Positions 43,290 to 54,535 are shown, counted from the first letter of the stretch. The stretch: DNA of 64,000 nt from Malaya genurostris (GCF_030247185.1 NC_080570.1:151789641-151853640), one strand, 5' to 3'. Numbers and translations are program-made. Notes: a model not told the origin generated them from the sequence alone.

Positions 43290-43665
43290 TAGAAATTTTT
43301 GGAAGTTTTACAGAATTTAAGAAATCCTACGAAATTTTAGCAATTTTACAACATTTTTGAAATTTTACAAAATTTTCAATATTTTACAAAATTTTTAATA
43401 TTTTACAAAGTTTTTGAAATTTTGCCAAATTTAAATTTTACAAAGGTTTAGAAATTTAACAAAGTTTTAGAAATTTTACAAAATTTTAGAAATTTTACAA
43501 AATTTTAGAAATTTTACAGTTTTAAAAATTTTACAAAATTCTCTGAATTTTACAAAATATTCTAAGATTTACAAAATTTTATTAATTTACACAAAATTTT
43601 ATAAATTTCACAAAATGTAAAAAATTTTACGGAATCCAAAATAACTTTATAAATTGTACAATATG
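43290..43665. repeat. AT-rich array, left part (ACAAAATTTTAGAAATTTT)
   Basis: About 19-20 bp units of ACAAAATTTTAGAAATTTT with variants. The last stretch, AAATTGTACAATATG, continues on the other side of the nested insertion at 50777 (AATATGTTGTAAAATAACAA), proving that both parts were one array. Confidence 0.9.
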
Positions 43666-43977
43666 CAGGGTTGTTACGGTCGCGCGGATTTCGCGTTTTT
43701 CGCGAATTTCGCGATTTTCGCGGATTTGGCGCGGTTTCTGCTAAGGTTTTGATGCTATGGCGCGGATTTCGCGCGAATTTAAAAAACTTAAAAATCCACA
43801 TTTGTGAAATATTTGTTCGAATAATAAAAGTTCTTTGCAAATTTTTTAAGCTTGTGAGTTTCATGAAACCCTAAAAAGTTGAAGATGGGCGATCGTTTCA
43901 GCAATTGGTCGAGCTGGACAAATTGGTGAATTTTCACCTTGATAAAGCCAAAATCTACTAGAAGGCGGTTCTAGTAA

Positions 43978-44244
43978 ATGTTTTCTTTAGTGGACAAAAT
44001 TTGGATTTTATGCTCTTCGATTTCGAGTGGTACAAATTTCTATTTCAACAGGAATTACAAAAACGTTTCGATATATGTGATTGCGTTTCCCTATTCCAAT
44101 GCAGAAATAGAAAGAATATTTTCGCACTCAAAGATATTGATGTCTGATGGAAGATATCGTCTCAGTGAAAACACATTCAATAATGCAAATAACGTAATAA
44201 ATGGAATGCTATTCTTCAATAATATGGTTACCAATTTTGTGTAG
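43978..44244 (+). pseudogene. hAT transposase C-terminal (dimerisation) fragment
   Basis: The 88-residue frame contains IAFPYSNAEIERIFSHSKIL then MSDGRYRLSENTFNNANNVI. The pattern aliphatic-P-x-SNA-x-(I/V)ER-x-FS followed by R-x-RL-x-(E/N)T is the conserved hATC region near the end of hAT transposases. The catalytic Asp/Glu core and the zinc finger are missing. The frame has no stop until 44244, and another short Lys/Glu-rich stretch follows (AYEAKLDKKRNEEVLR), interrupted by a stop. It supports a hAT origin for the enclosing element. Family call by motif only. Confidence 0.6.
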
Positions 44245-44840
44245 GATCGCATTCTTAAAGCAAAATTTGCATGACAGGCTTACGAAGCGAAGTTGGACAA
44301 GAAACGAAACGAAGAAGTTCTGAGATTCCATCCGTGGTGATAGGAAACTGTTCTAATAGTTTGTTAGTTCCTCTATCCAACATTTTCAATTGTTCTATGC
44401 GTTCTGGAATTTTTCCTGAAATATGGAAGAAATCCTATGTGAACAAGGGTATAGTATCCAACTACCGTGTAATAGCTGCTTTGTGCGCTGTATCGAAGCT
44501 GTTTGAAATTATAGTTCTGGATTTTATAACACATAGTTGCTCTGACTACATCTCTTAGACTCAGCATGGATTCATGCCAAAGCCTTCAACTTCCCCAAAT
44601 TTAATAACCTACACTTCCATAATCATACGTTCTTTACAAGCACGTTTACAAGTAGATTCTAACAGATCGGCTGAAAAGTTCGTATCGTTTCTATGAGAGG
44701 GCGCCACTAGAATTAAATCCATACCATTTTCAGTTAGTACCAACCTTCAAAAGATACGTGTATAAATTTGACAGCTGTCTGATTATTAGTTTGTGAGATA
44801 TTGCATTTTGAGTGAAGCTACTTTTGTTATTGTGAAAAAA

Positions 44841-45882
44841 ATGGAAAAAAAGGAATTTCGTGTGTTGATGAAACACTACCTTTTGATGAAAAAAAGTGCC
44901 GCCGATACCAAAAAAAGGCTTGATGAGTGTTATCCAGACTCTGCACCGGACGAAGCAACAATTCGTAAGTGGTTTGCGAAATTTCGTACTGGTCATATGA
45001 GCACCGAAGACGATGAACGCAGTGGACGTCCAAAAGAGGCTGTTACCGATGAAAACGTGAAAAAAATCCACAAAATGATTTTCAATGACCGTAAAGTAAA
45101 GAGATAGCTGACACCCTAAAGATATCAAAGGAACGTGTTGGACATATTATTCACGAATATTTGGATATGAGAAAGCTTTGTGCAAAATGGGTGCCGCGTG
45201 AGCTCACAATCGATCAAAAACAACAACGAATTGATGATTCTGAGCAGTGTTTGGAGTAGTTATATCGAAATAAAACCGATTTTTTTCGTCAATATATAAC
45301 AATGGACGAAACATGGCTCCATCACTTCACTCCGGAGTCCAATCGACAGTCAGCTGAGTGTACTGCACTTGATGAACCGAACCCAAAGCGTGGAAAGACT
45401 CAACAATCGGCCGGTAAGGTTATGGCGTCTGTATTTTGGGATTCGCATGGTATAATTTTCATCGACTACCTAGAAAAGGGAAAAACCATCAACAGTGACT
45501 ATTATATAGCGTTATTAGAGCGTTTGAAGGACGAAATTTCGAAAAAAAACGGCCTCATTTGAAGAAGAAAAAAGTTTTGTTTCATCAAGACAATGTACCG
45601 TGTCACAAGTCGATGAAAACCATGCTGAAATTGAACGAATTGGGCTTCGAATTGCTCCCTCATCCACCGTATTATCCAGATTTGGCCCCCAGTGATTTTT
45701 TCCTGTTCTCAGACCTCAAGAGAATGCTCGCTGTTAAAAAATTTAGAAGCAATGAAGAGGTAATCGCTGAAACTGAGGCCTATTTTGAGGCAAAGGACAA
45801 ATCGTACTACAAAAATGGTATCGAAAAGTTGGAAGATCGCTATAATCGCTGTATCGCCTCTGATGGCAATTATGTTGAATAA
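44841..45882 (+). pseudogene. Mariner transposase (DD34D), inactivated
   Basis: Starts MEKKEFRVLMKHYLLMKKSA with two N-terminal helix-turn-helix motifs (SAPDEATIRKWFAKF and, after the shift, EIADTLKISKERVGHIIH). WVPRELT is present. Catalytic Asps: MDETWLHHF, FHQDNVPCHKS and YPDLAPSDFFLF, with 34 residues between the last two. Lesions: a small deletion near 45102 (frame change, then TAG), a nonsense TAG at 45257, and a frame change in an A-run near 45548. The C-terminus NRCIASDGNYVE is intact and is followed by AATAAA. Three lesions make it inactive, but otherwise the coding sequence is full length (about 345 codons). Confidence 0.92.
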
Positions 45883-45920
45883 TAAAAACGAATTTTGGCA
45901 AAAAAATGTGTGTTTCTATT

Positions 45921-48900
45921 TACTAATTTACTAATTTATTTACTAATATACATAATCAACAGACAAAATATGGTCCTAATGATTATTTCTAAGTATATTT
46001 AAAAAACTAGTTTTAATTCGACTGCGCGGGACATGGAAATCGAAACCCGTCGAAACAGCATTGAAAGAACGATGCAATCCAATGATGGCGCCATTGATTC
46101 CATAATTAGTGCGGCGTAAAGGCATTCTGAGGAGGTTGTTGTTGCGAAGAGCTCGTGCGCGAACATTTATGTTTATTTGACAAAGAAGTGCTGAACAATC
46201 GACATTGTTCAACAAAACATCGGCGATTAGCAATGCACGGGACAGATCACGTCGCACCTTCAGTGTATCGAGTCCGATAAGCAGTCCGCGGCTTTCATAA
46301 CTCGGCAACTGATGAGGATTATTCCATGGTAACTGGCGAAGAGCGAAACGAACAAATCTGCGCTGTATTGATTCGATTCTGATATTCCCATTATGGTAAA
46401 GCGGGTTCCATACCGCCGAACAGTATTCGAGCGTTGAACGTACAAGCGAGCAGTAGAGAGACTTCAAACAGTAGATATCTGTGAAGTGCTTAGCAGTTCT
46501 CATTACTAATCCCAGGCAACGTGAAGCTTTTGCAACAATGTACGAGATATGTTGCTTGTAGTTCAGTTGTTCGTCAAGAAAAACCCCAAGATCCTTGGCA
46601 CATGTGACTCTATCTATCGTAGATCCTCGGAGACAATAGTCGAAACGTATAGGTGTTCTTTTCCGTGTGAACGTGATGATCGAGCATTTACTGATATTTA
46701 ATGTCATTCGATTAATCTCGCACCACTCCGAAAAAATTTCTAGTTGACTCTGGAGAGAAATGGCATCCTCAGTTGTCTTAATAATTTTGAATAACTTAAG
46801 GTCGTCGGCAAATGATAATCGTGGGACACTCAGTAAAAAGTTCACGTCATTGAAGTACAGGAGGAAAATCAGTGGTCCGAGATGACTGCCTTGTGGAATG
46901 CCAGAAAAAGCAAAAAAATCATTAGATAGATTATCACCGATCTTAACCGCCAACCGTCGATTGCAGAGGTACGATTCAGTCCACTGAAGAATACAGGAAC
47001 CGAAACCAAGTCGGTCCAGTTTGGCGATAGTAATAGCGTGATTTATTTTGTCAAAAGCAGCGGAGAGGTCCGTATATAAAACATCTGTTTGAAAACCGTT
47101 TGACATAGCATCTGTTATAAACGTCGTAAAGCTTAATAGATTAGTAGCAGTTGAGCGTTTCGGCATGAATCCGTGCTGAGTTTCTACGATATACTGCTTG
47201 CAGTGATTGAAAATGGGTTCCAGAACAACCAGTTCGAACAGCTTAGGAATTGCACTAAGTAAGGTAATGCCGCGATAGTTGTCGATATTCTTCCTGTCTC
47301 CTTTTTTGTGCACTGGGAACATATAAGAAGATTTCCAAACAACAGGAAATACTCCAGTCGTGAGTGACTGTTGAAACAGTTGACATAAGGGTGTTGCAAT
47401 ACCGCTGGAACATTTCTTCAAGACGACAGCGGGGATGCCATCGGGTCCAGGAGAATATGAAGACTTCATTTTAACGATAGCCTTTTGGACAGAGCTAATA
47501 TCAACATTGATGAAATTCAACGATTGACTCAAAACAGGAACGTTCCGTGCTGCCTGGGAGATTTGATCCGTTGATAAAAAATCTCTAGAAAAAACCCCAG
47601 AGAATTTCTTCATAAACATGTCGCAGATTTCTTGCAAGCTAGAAGTCGGTTGATCGTTGTAGTACATAGACGAAGGAAGATCTGGCTCTTTCCTTTGCTC
47701 ATTAACGTGCTTCCAGAACGACTTAGGGTTAGATTTTAATTTCCTCTGCACACTTCGCAAATAGTTGGCATAACATCGTTTGGCTGTTTTTTTATAAACT
47801 TTATTTATTTCCAAATAGTTTTGCCTAAGCAAAAAACCACCTTTCTTGGAATATTTCCTTAGAGCTGTTCTTTTCAAACTTTTTAATTTTCGTAACTCAG
47901 CGGATTGCCACGGTGCTTGTTTGGAAAGCTGGCTGATTTGCTTTGGCACATATTGGTCAATTGCATAAATCAGAACGTTGGAAAAGGTTTGCGCTGCAAA
48001 ATTTATATCATCATTGTCAAGAATTTCAGTCCAGTCCACGTTTGAAAGAAATGCAACAATACTGTTGTAGTCGGCTCTTTTAAAATTGTATCTGACGGTT
48101 TGAGGAACTTTACAGTTATCCAACGTTTGATTTGATTCAAGTACAATGTGCAGGGGAGGATGATATCTAACGGATTTCACTATAGGAATTGCTGCTTCGG
48201 AAATTCTGGGTGCAAAATCGGATTTACTTGAAAAGCAAAGATCGAGAATTCGGTTGTGCTCATTTTCGACGTGATTCACTTGACGCAATAGGTTAAGACT
48301 GTAACGGTCAAGCAGATGGACGATACCGGTGTGAAAAGAAGAATTCATTGGGTCAGCGAACATAAAGCCGTTGGAAGCAGGGTACCATTTCAGGCCGGGG
48401 AAGTTGAAATCACCAACAATTAGAATATCATCTGCCGGTTTCATGTGAACTGAAACTACTTTTTCTAGCGTCTGAATGTGCGAGTCAATCAGTGACAAAT
48501 CACGTGTACGATCCGGTGGAAAATAAACCACACAAAGAAAAAAGGAACATGTGTTCAGGCAAATTTGAACCCATACCTGCTCGACACTGCTACCAGAAAC
48601 GTTTGTTATAAGTTGCGCTTTTAAACGTCGGTGAATAGCCGCAAGCACGCCTCCACCGCTTTTCTTCGAACTGTTGCGGGAATCACGATCGCAACGGAAC
48701 ACATCATAGTTCGCACCAAATGCTTGCAAAGACAAAGTACTTTCACTCAACCAAGTCTCTGTCAAGGCGATGATATCGAAACATTCATCCGAACTTGACA
48801 ACAGGTAGTCATCCAGACATGTATTCATACCACCGACGTTTTGGTAATACAATTGAATATGCGATGACCTTGCCAGAGTGAAAGAATTCGAGCTAGAAAC

Positions 48901-49052
48901 GGGGAAGCAGTCAGTGCATGAATTGTCCACGTTGTTTGTATACTTGCCGACAGCGGCGGGTTGGAAGACCTCTTCGCCACTCGCGCACACAGGACCGGGA
49001 CGACTGGTGAGCGCTGGCTGCATTGGCACGACTGTGGCGGGGTGCTCAGAGG
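45921..49052 (-). mobile_element. Inner non-LTR retrotransposon, 5'-truncated, ORF2 intact
   Basis: Inserted in the mariner between CTATT (45916-45920) and CTATT (49053-49057), a 5-bp direct repeat that is part of the mariner 3' end. The 3' tail on the minus strand is a short TTAGTAAA-type repeat (45921-45950) in place of a long poly(A). ORF1 is missing, so the 5' end is truncated just upstream of the endonuclease. The single long reading frame has no lesion. It is younger than the mariner, which is younger than the outer non-LTR. Confidence 0.88.
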
Positions 49053-49119
49053 CTATTAAACGATACGAACTTTTCAGCCGAACTGTTATATACACCGATT
49101 TTACTGCTGCGTTCGACAA
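45976..49119 (-). CDS. Non-LTR ORF2: endonuclease and reverse transcriptase (jockey/CR1-like)
   Basis: The frame is 1047 codons, but its first 20-odd codons (MSNAAVKSVYITVRLKSSYR) are antisense to the outer RT and the mariner end, so the real element begins near residue 22. Domains: endonuclease from IQLYYQNVGGMNTCLDDYLL (about 88) through ALTETWLSES, VVYFPPDR, IVGDFNFPGLKW and VRYHPPLHI, where the usual SDH triplet reads RYH; then RT with PGPDGIPAVVLKKC, FPVHKKGDRKNIDNYRGITL, LYTDLSAAFDKINHAI (motif A), GIPQGSHLGPLIFLLYFNDV (B), LSFADDLKLF (catalytic Asp pair), and a C-terminal RNase-H-free tail ending FLNILRNNH. It would nick the target, prime and copy the element RNA. The absence of lesions suggests a recent insertion. 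No start context of its own is visible. Confidence 0.93.
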   Translation of the reverse strand: MSNAAVKSVYITVRLKSSYRLIASEHPATVVPMQPALTSRPGPVCASGEEVFQPAAVGKYTNNVDNSCTDCFPVSSSNSFTLARSSHIQLYYQNVGGMNTCLDDYLLSSSDECFDIIALTETWLSESTLSLQAFGANYDVFRCDRDSRNSSKKSGGGVLAAIHRRLKAQLITNVSGSSVEQVWVQICLNTCSFFLCVVYFPPDRTRDLSLIDSHIQTLEKVVSVHMKPADDILIVGDFNFPGLKWYPASNGFMFADPMNSSFHTGIVHLLDRYSLNLLRQVNHVENEHNRILDLCFSSKSDFAPRISEAAIPIVKSVRYHPPLHIVLESNQTLDNCKVPQTVRYNFKRADYNSIVAFLSNVDWTEILDNDDINFAAQTFSNVLIYAIDQYVPKQISQLSKQAPWQSAELRKLKSLKRTALRKYSKKGGFLLRQNYLEINKVYKKTAKRCYANYLRSVQRKLKSNPKSFWKHVNEQRKEPDLPSSMYYNDQPTSSLQEICDMFMKKFSGVFSRDFLSTDQISQAARNVPVLSQSLNFINVDISSVQKAIVKMKSSYSPGPDGIPAVVLKKCSSGIATPLCQLFQQSLTTGVFPVVWKSSYMFPVHKKGDRKNIDNYRGITLLSAIPKLFELVVLEPIFNHCKQYIVETQHGFMPKRSTATNLLSFTTFITDAMSNGFQTDVLYTDLSAAFDKINHAITIAKLDRLGFGSCILQWTESYLCNRRLAVKIGDNLSNDFFAFSGIPQGSHLGPLIFLLYFNDVNFLLSVPRLSFADDLKLFKIIKTTEDAISLQSQLEIFSEWCEINRMTLNISKCSIITFTRKRTPIRFDYCLRGSTIDRVTCAKDLGVFLDEQLNYKQHISYIVAKASRCLGLVMRTAKHFTDIYCLKSLYCSLVRSTLEYCSAVWNPLYHNGNIRIESIQRRFVRFALRQLPWNNPHQLPSYESRGLLIGLDTLKVRRDLSRALLIADVLLNNVDCSALLCQININVRARALRNNNLLRMPLRRTNYGINGAIIGLHRSFNAVSTGFDFHVPRSRIKTSFLNILRNNH

Positions 49120-50776
49120 AATTAATCATCACGATCTTCAAATTAAGTAGACTGGGATTAAACGGACCATTTTTAAATTGCCTTCGATCATATCTAATTG
49201 GTTATGAAATGATAGTGAAAATAGGAGACTGTACCGCCTCACCATTTGCTGTTACATCTGGAGTTCCTCAAGGAAGTCACCTTGGACCGTTTATAATTTT
49301 ATTGTATATCAACGATCTAATTTTTCGATCCAGTGTATGAAGCCATCGCTCGCCGATGACTTTCATATTTCATATTTCAAAATGGGTTTAAATGCCACTC
49401 AATTCTCCGTCATCTCTTTAAGTAGCAAAAAGTCTGTATTCAAGTTCGACTATAATATTCCACAAACTGTTCTCGAACGAATCGTCTGTTAAGGACCTGG
49501 GTGTTCTTCTGGAATGCCAAGTTAAATTTTAAAGAGCACATAGAGCTAAGATATTAGGATTTATTTTCCGCGTTATTAAAAAATTCTCTGATGTAGATTG
49601 CTTGTAAGCTCTGTATTGCGCATCAGTTCGCTCAACGCTCGAATAAGCTGCTGTTATCTGGTCACCTTATTACCAAAACGAAATCCAACGCATTGAAGCG
49701 ATTCAACGCTAATTTCTCCGATTCGCTCTCCGACGTCTTCCATGGAGATATCCTTTAAACTTATCATGTTACCATGACCGCTGCAAACTGATTGGTCTCG
49801 AATTATTATCTGTCCGTCGCGATGTTTGTAAGGTTAGTTTTGTGGCAGACATACTTCAGTCACAGATCGATTGCTCCGAGCAATTGCAATTGTTACAATT
49901 TGACATTCGACGTCGTAATCTTCGATTCTATTTTTTTCTTCGAATTCCCTATGTTAGAACTTATTTTGGATATAACAAGCCCATTGCTAGCATGTGCCGC
50001 ATATTTAACAAATGTTTCAATACTTTCGGCTTTCATTTATCACGTAATGTTATCAAGAAATCTTTTCTTATGTTACTGTCTCATTAGATTTAGCTACTAT
50101 AGAAGCACTATATTTAAGGAAATGTATCATTTGAATGATTTTAATCTATTTATACAAAGGATGAGGAGGTTTTATGCCTGCTGGAGAACAAGTTTGACAG
50201 AAACTAACTCCATTGGACATTCAGAGTAAACTCTGACAACAGGAGAAGGCGCTATTATGATTGAAACTGAAAATAAAAAGAGTAAATCAGATCATCTTTA
50301 TGTGGTCTACCTTGTAATTCTTCTTACTAAAAAGGAAATGCTTATCGAGCAAGAAAATGTTGAAGCAAAAAAAAGTCTTCGCTGAAATCTGAACTTTTTT
50401 CAAAATCGCAATTGTAAGCATTTTTATTTTTACTGTAACATTTTCCGTACATCAGAGAATATTAATTAACTAAGAACATCCATCTTTTTGGAGAATAAAA
50501 ATGAAATCGTTTTCATGGAGTTTCTCAAAGTGTCGTGTTATATGCAGACTTATTTATTGTGTTTATATAAAAAAATTTATGCAGATTTTCAAATTATATT
50601 TAAGTGAGTTTTCAAGTTCTGCGCAAAGTATCACCTGCATTAAAATAGTGGTGTAATGCTTCGCTCAAATATCGCGCGTTTCAGTTTCCAACTTCGCGCG
50701 GATTTCGCGCGATTTAGTTTTTGGCTTCGCGCGGATTTCGCGCGTTTTTATTTTGAAATTTTTTGTAACAACCCTG

Positions 50777-53700
50777 AATATGTTGTAAAATAACAAAATT
50801 TTATATAGCGTACAAATTGTAAATTTTTTACAAAATTTAAAATATTTTAAGATTTGCAAAATTCTACTAAATTTCAGATATTTTACAAAATTTTAGAAAT
50901 TTTACAAAATCCTTAACACTCTACAAAACTCTAGAAATTTTACAAATTTTTGAAATTTAACAAAATTTTAAAAATTTTGAAAATACTTTGAATATTAAAA
51001 AATTTAACAAAATTTTGAAAATACTTTGAATATTAAAAAATTTAACAAAATTTTGAAAATACTTTGAATATTAAAAAATTTTCTAAAGCTTATAAATTTT
51101 CCTAAACATCACAAAATTTTCGGAATTTCACAAAAGTCATTAATTTTACAAAATTTTATAAATTTCACAAAATTTCATAAATTTAACCAAATGTTATAAA
51201 CTTTAGAATAGGTTTATTTTAAAAAATTTTACGAAATCCAACATAACTTTATAAATTGCACAATATGTTGTAAATTAACAACATTTCATATACCGTACAA
51301 AACGGTTTATTTTTACAAAATTTCAAATATTTCAAAAGATTTAAGACAATTCACAAAATTCTACTAAATTTCAGATATTTTACAAAAACTTAAGAATTTT
51401 ATAAAATCCTTAAAATTTTTCAAAATTTTAGAAATTTTACAAAATTTTTGAAATTTCACAAAATTTTTGAAATTTTACAAAATTTTAAAAATTTCACTAA
51501 ATGTTCGAAATTTTACAAAATTTCATAAATTTTATAAATTTCATAAATTTCACAAAATATAAATTTCACAATATATTATAAATTTTACAATATGTTTATT
51601 TTAAAAAAATTAAGGAATCCATCATAACTTTACGAATTGTACAATATGTTGTAAATTAACAAAATTTTATATGGCGTTCAAAATTTAGTAGAAATTGTCT
51701 AAAATCTTTAAAAAAAATTTAAATTTTGGAAATGTATAAAATGTTGTATAATATATAAAATTTTATTAATTTACAACATATTGTGAAGGTTATAAAGTTA
51801 TGTTGGATTCCGTTGGAAGTTTATAAAGTTTGTAAAATTTAAACGATTTTGTAAAATTTCTAAGATTTTGTGAAATATCTAAAATCTTTAAATTTTTTTT
51901 TAATTTTGGAAATGTTTAAAATTGTGTATAATATACAAAAATTTGTTAATTTACAACATATTGTAAAAGTTATAAAGTTATGTTGAATTCCGTAAAATGA
52001 ATAAAACTTTGTTAAATTTTTAACATATTGTAAAATTTTGTGAAGAAAATTTTGTAAGCTTTAGAAAATTTTGTAACATTTCTAGAAATTTAAAATTTAA
52101 AGGATTTTGTTAAATTTCAAAGATTTTGTAAAATATCTAAAATTTAGTAAGATTTTGTAATTTGTCTAATATCTTTCATAATATTTTAAATTTTGTAAAA
52201 ATTAACAAAATCTTAGAAATTTTCCAAAATTCTTTAAATTTTACAAATTTCTAGAAACTTTACAAAATTTTACAAATTTTTTAAAATACTATGAATTTTA
52301 CAAAATTTTCTAAAACTCACAAATTTTACTAAATTTCGCAAAATTTCATAAATTTTTAACATATTGTAAAATTTTGGTAAATTTGGTGAAATTTATGAAA
52401 TTTTGCGAAATTTAGTAAATTTTGTGAGTTTTAGAAAATTTTGTAAAATTCAGAGTATTTTTAAAAATTTGTAAAATTTTGTTGTTTTTAGAAATTTGTG
52501 AAATTTCTAAGAATTTTGGAAAATTTCTAAGATTTTGTTAATTTTTACAAAATTTAAAATATTATAAAAGATTTTAGACAAATTACAAAATCTTACAAAA
52601 TTTTAGATATTTTACAAAATCTTTGAAATTTTACAAAATCCTTTAAATTTTAAATTTTCATAAATTTTGAAAATTTACATTTGAAATTTTACAAAATCCT
52701 TTAAATTTTAAATTTCTAGAAATTTTACAAAATTTTCTAAGGCTTACAAAATTTTCTAAAGCTTACAAAATTTTTTTAAATATAACAAAATTTCACAATA
52801 TGTTAAAAATTTAACAAAGTTTTATTAATTTTACGGAATTCAACATAACTTTATAACTTTTACAATATGTTGTAAATTAACAAAATTTTATACATCATAC
52901 ACAATTTTAAACATTTCCAAAATGAAAAAAAAAATTTAAAGATTTTAGATATTTTACAAAATCTTAGAAATTTTACAAAATCGTTTAAATTTCACAAACT
53001 TCTAGAAACTTCACAAATTTTTAAAAATACTCTGAATTCTATAAAATTTTTTAAAGCTCACAAAATTTTCTAAATTTCACAAAATTCTATAAATTTCACA
53101 AAATTTTATAAATTTCACAAAATTTTACAATATATTAAAAATTTAAGTTTTATAAATTTTACGAAATCCAACAAAACTTTTTAAATTTTACAATGTGTTG
53201 TATACTAACAAAATTTTATATATTTATCCAAAATTTAAAAAAAAAATAAAAGATTTTAGACAATTTAAAACAATTCTACTAAATTGTAGATATTTTACAA
53301 AATCTTAGAAATTTTACAAATTTCTAAATTTCACAAAATTTTCTAAATTTCTCAAAGTTTCATAAATTTCACAAAATTTTATAAATTTCATACAATTTTA
53401 CAATATTATAAATATTTAACAAAGTTTTATAAACTTTACGAAATCCAACCAAACTTTATAAATTTTACAATATGTTGTAAATAAACAAAATTTTACATAG
53501 CGTTCAAAATTGTTTAATTTTTGCAAAATTTAAAATATTATAAAAAATTTTAGACAATTTCTACTAAATTTTAGAAATTTTACAAAATCCTTCAAATTTT
53601 ACAAATTTCTAGAAATTCTACAACAAAACTTACAAAATTTTCTAATTTCCACAAATTTTTCAAAATCTCATAAATTTCACAAAATTTTATTCATAAATTT

Positions 53701-54535
53701 TATCAATTTCACAAGATTTTACAATATGTTAAAAATTTAACAAAGTTTAAAAAATTTTACGAAATGCAACAAAACTTTATAAATGTTTTATGATGAAATT
53801 TTACGAAATGCAACAAAACTATAAAATAATATGATGTAAATTACAAAATTTTATATATTTATCCAAAATATAACAAAAGACTTAGATAATTTAAAAAAAT
53901 TCTACTAAATTGTAGATATTTTACAAAATCTTAGAAATTTTATAAAATCCTAGAAATTTTACAAAATTGTAAGAATTTTAAAAATACTCTGAAGTTTCAT
54001 AAATTTCACAAAATTTTATAAATTTTACAAAATTTTACAATATTACAATATTTAACAGAGTTTTATAAATTTTACGAAGTTTTTTCCAAAATTAAAAAAT
54101 TTTTAAAGATTTTAGACAATCTAAAAAATTCTACTAAATTTTGGATATTTTACAAAATCTTAGAAATTTTACAAAATCCTTTAAATTTTACAAGTTTCTA
54201 GAAATTTTACAAAATTTTAGAAATTTTTAAAAATACCTTGAAATTAAAAAAATTAAAACTTTAAAAATTTTCTAAACTCTACAAAATTTTCTGAATTTCA
54301 CAAAACTTGATAAACTTCACAAAATTTTACAATATGTTAAAAATTTAAAAGTTTTATAAATTTTACGAAATCCAACAAAACTATAGAAACTTTACAATAT
54401 GTTGTAAATTAACAAAATTTTATATATGACACAAAAATGTTTAATTTTTCCAAAATTAGCAAAAATTTAAGATTTTAGGCAATTTAAAAAAATTCTACTA
54501 AATTTTGAGATTTTTTACACAATTTTTAAAATAAG
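50777..54535. repeat. AT-rich higher-order array, right part
   Basis: About 3.7 kb of 19-20 bp ACAAAATTTTAGAAATTTT-like units. A longer landmark, TTTACGAAATCCAACATAAC then TTTATAAATTGTACAATATG and TTGTAAATTAACAAAATTTT, recurs near 51225, 51610, 52830, 53155, 53435, 53755 and 54360, so the array has a higher-order period of roughly 300-400 bp. Between about 51740 and 52550 the landmarks are inverted (TTACAACATATTGTGAAGGT, TTATGTTGGATTCCGT). No coding sequence. Confidence 0.9.

Larger units (their letters stand above)
44661..49086 (+). mobile_element. Mariner (DD34D) element with a nested non-LTR
   Basis: Left end ACAGATCGGCTGAAAAGTTC GTATCG; right end (reverse complement) ACAGTTCGGCTGAAAAGTTC GTATCG. 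The TA target duplication is at 44659-44660 and 49087-49088. Removing 44661-49086 plus one TA restores the reading frame of the surrounding RT (RLQVDS|IYTDF). The inner retrotransposon (45921-49052) sits just before the right terminal repeat. Without it the mariner is about 1.29 kb, the usual full length. Confidence 0.92.
44322..50240 (+). pseudogene. Outer 5'-truncated non-LTR retrotransposon, split by a mariner
   Basis: The left part (44322-44660) encodes IPSVVIGNCSNSLLVPLSNI, SGIFPEIWKKSYV, SNYRVIAALCAVSKLFEIIV (RT motifs 0-1) and ends RLQVDS. The right part (49087-50240) resumes IYTDFTAAFDKINHHDL (motif A) in the same frame when the mariner and one TA are removed. Then, after a frameshift, GVPQGSHLGPFIILLYINDL and, beyond 49340, decayed tail sequence including PIASMCRIFNKCFNTFGFHL. 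The 3' untranslated region (50150-50225) matches 26590-26715 and 36250-36400. A stop at 44556, deletion of the VHKKGD segment and later frameshifts show that the copy was already dead or has since decayed. Confidence 0.88.
43666..50776. mobile_element. CAGGG-ended DNA element (hAT-like) holding three nested insertions
   Basis: Termini CAGGGTTGTTAC and GTAACAACCCTG. AATATG is duplicated at 43660-43665 and 50777-50782; removing the insert and one copy gives ACAATATGTTGTAAA, which is the regular unit of the surrounding array (for example near 51650). Subterminal CGCGGATTTCGCG iterations occur at both ends (43680-43775 and 50675-50745). The interior keeps a hAT-type C-terminal fragment (43978-44244) and some flanking lysine-rich sequence. 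The outer non-LTR (44322-50240) is inserted in it. Without its passengers the element would be about 1.2 kb, so it is itself deleted. Confidence 0.85.

Noticed and set aside
43978..44244. Intact domesticated hAT-derived gene
   Set aside because: Only the C-terminal dimerisation stretch is present, inside an element with recognisable termini and nested insertions.
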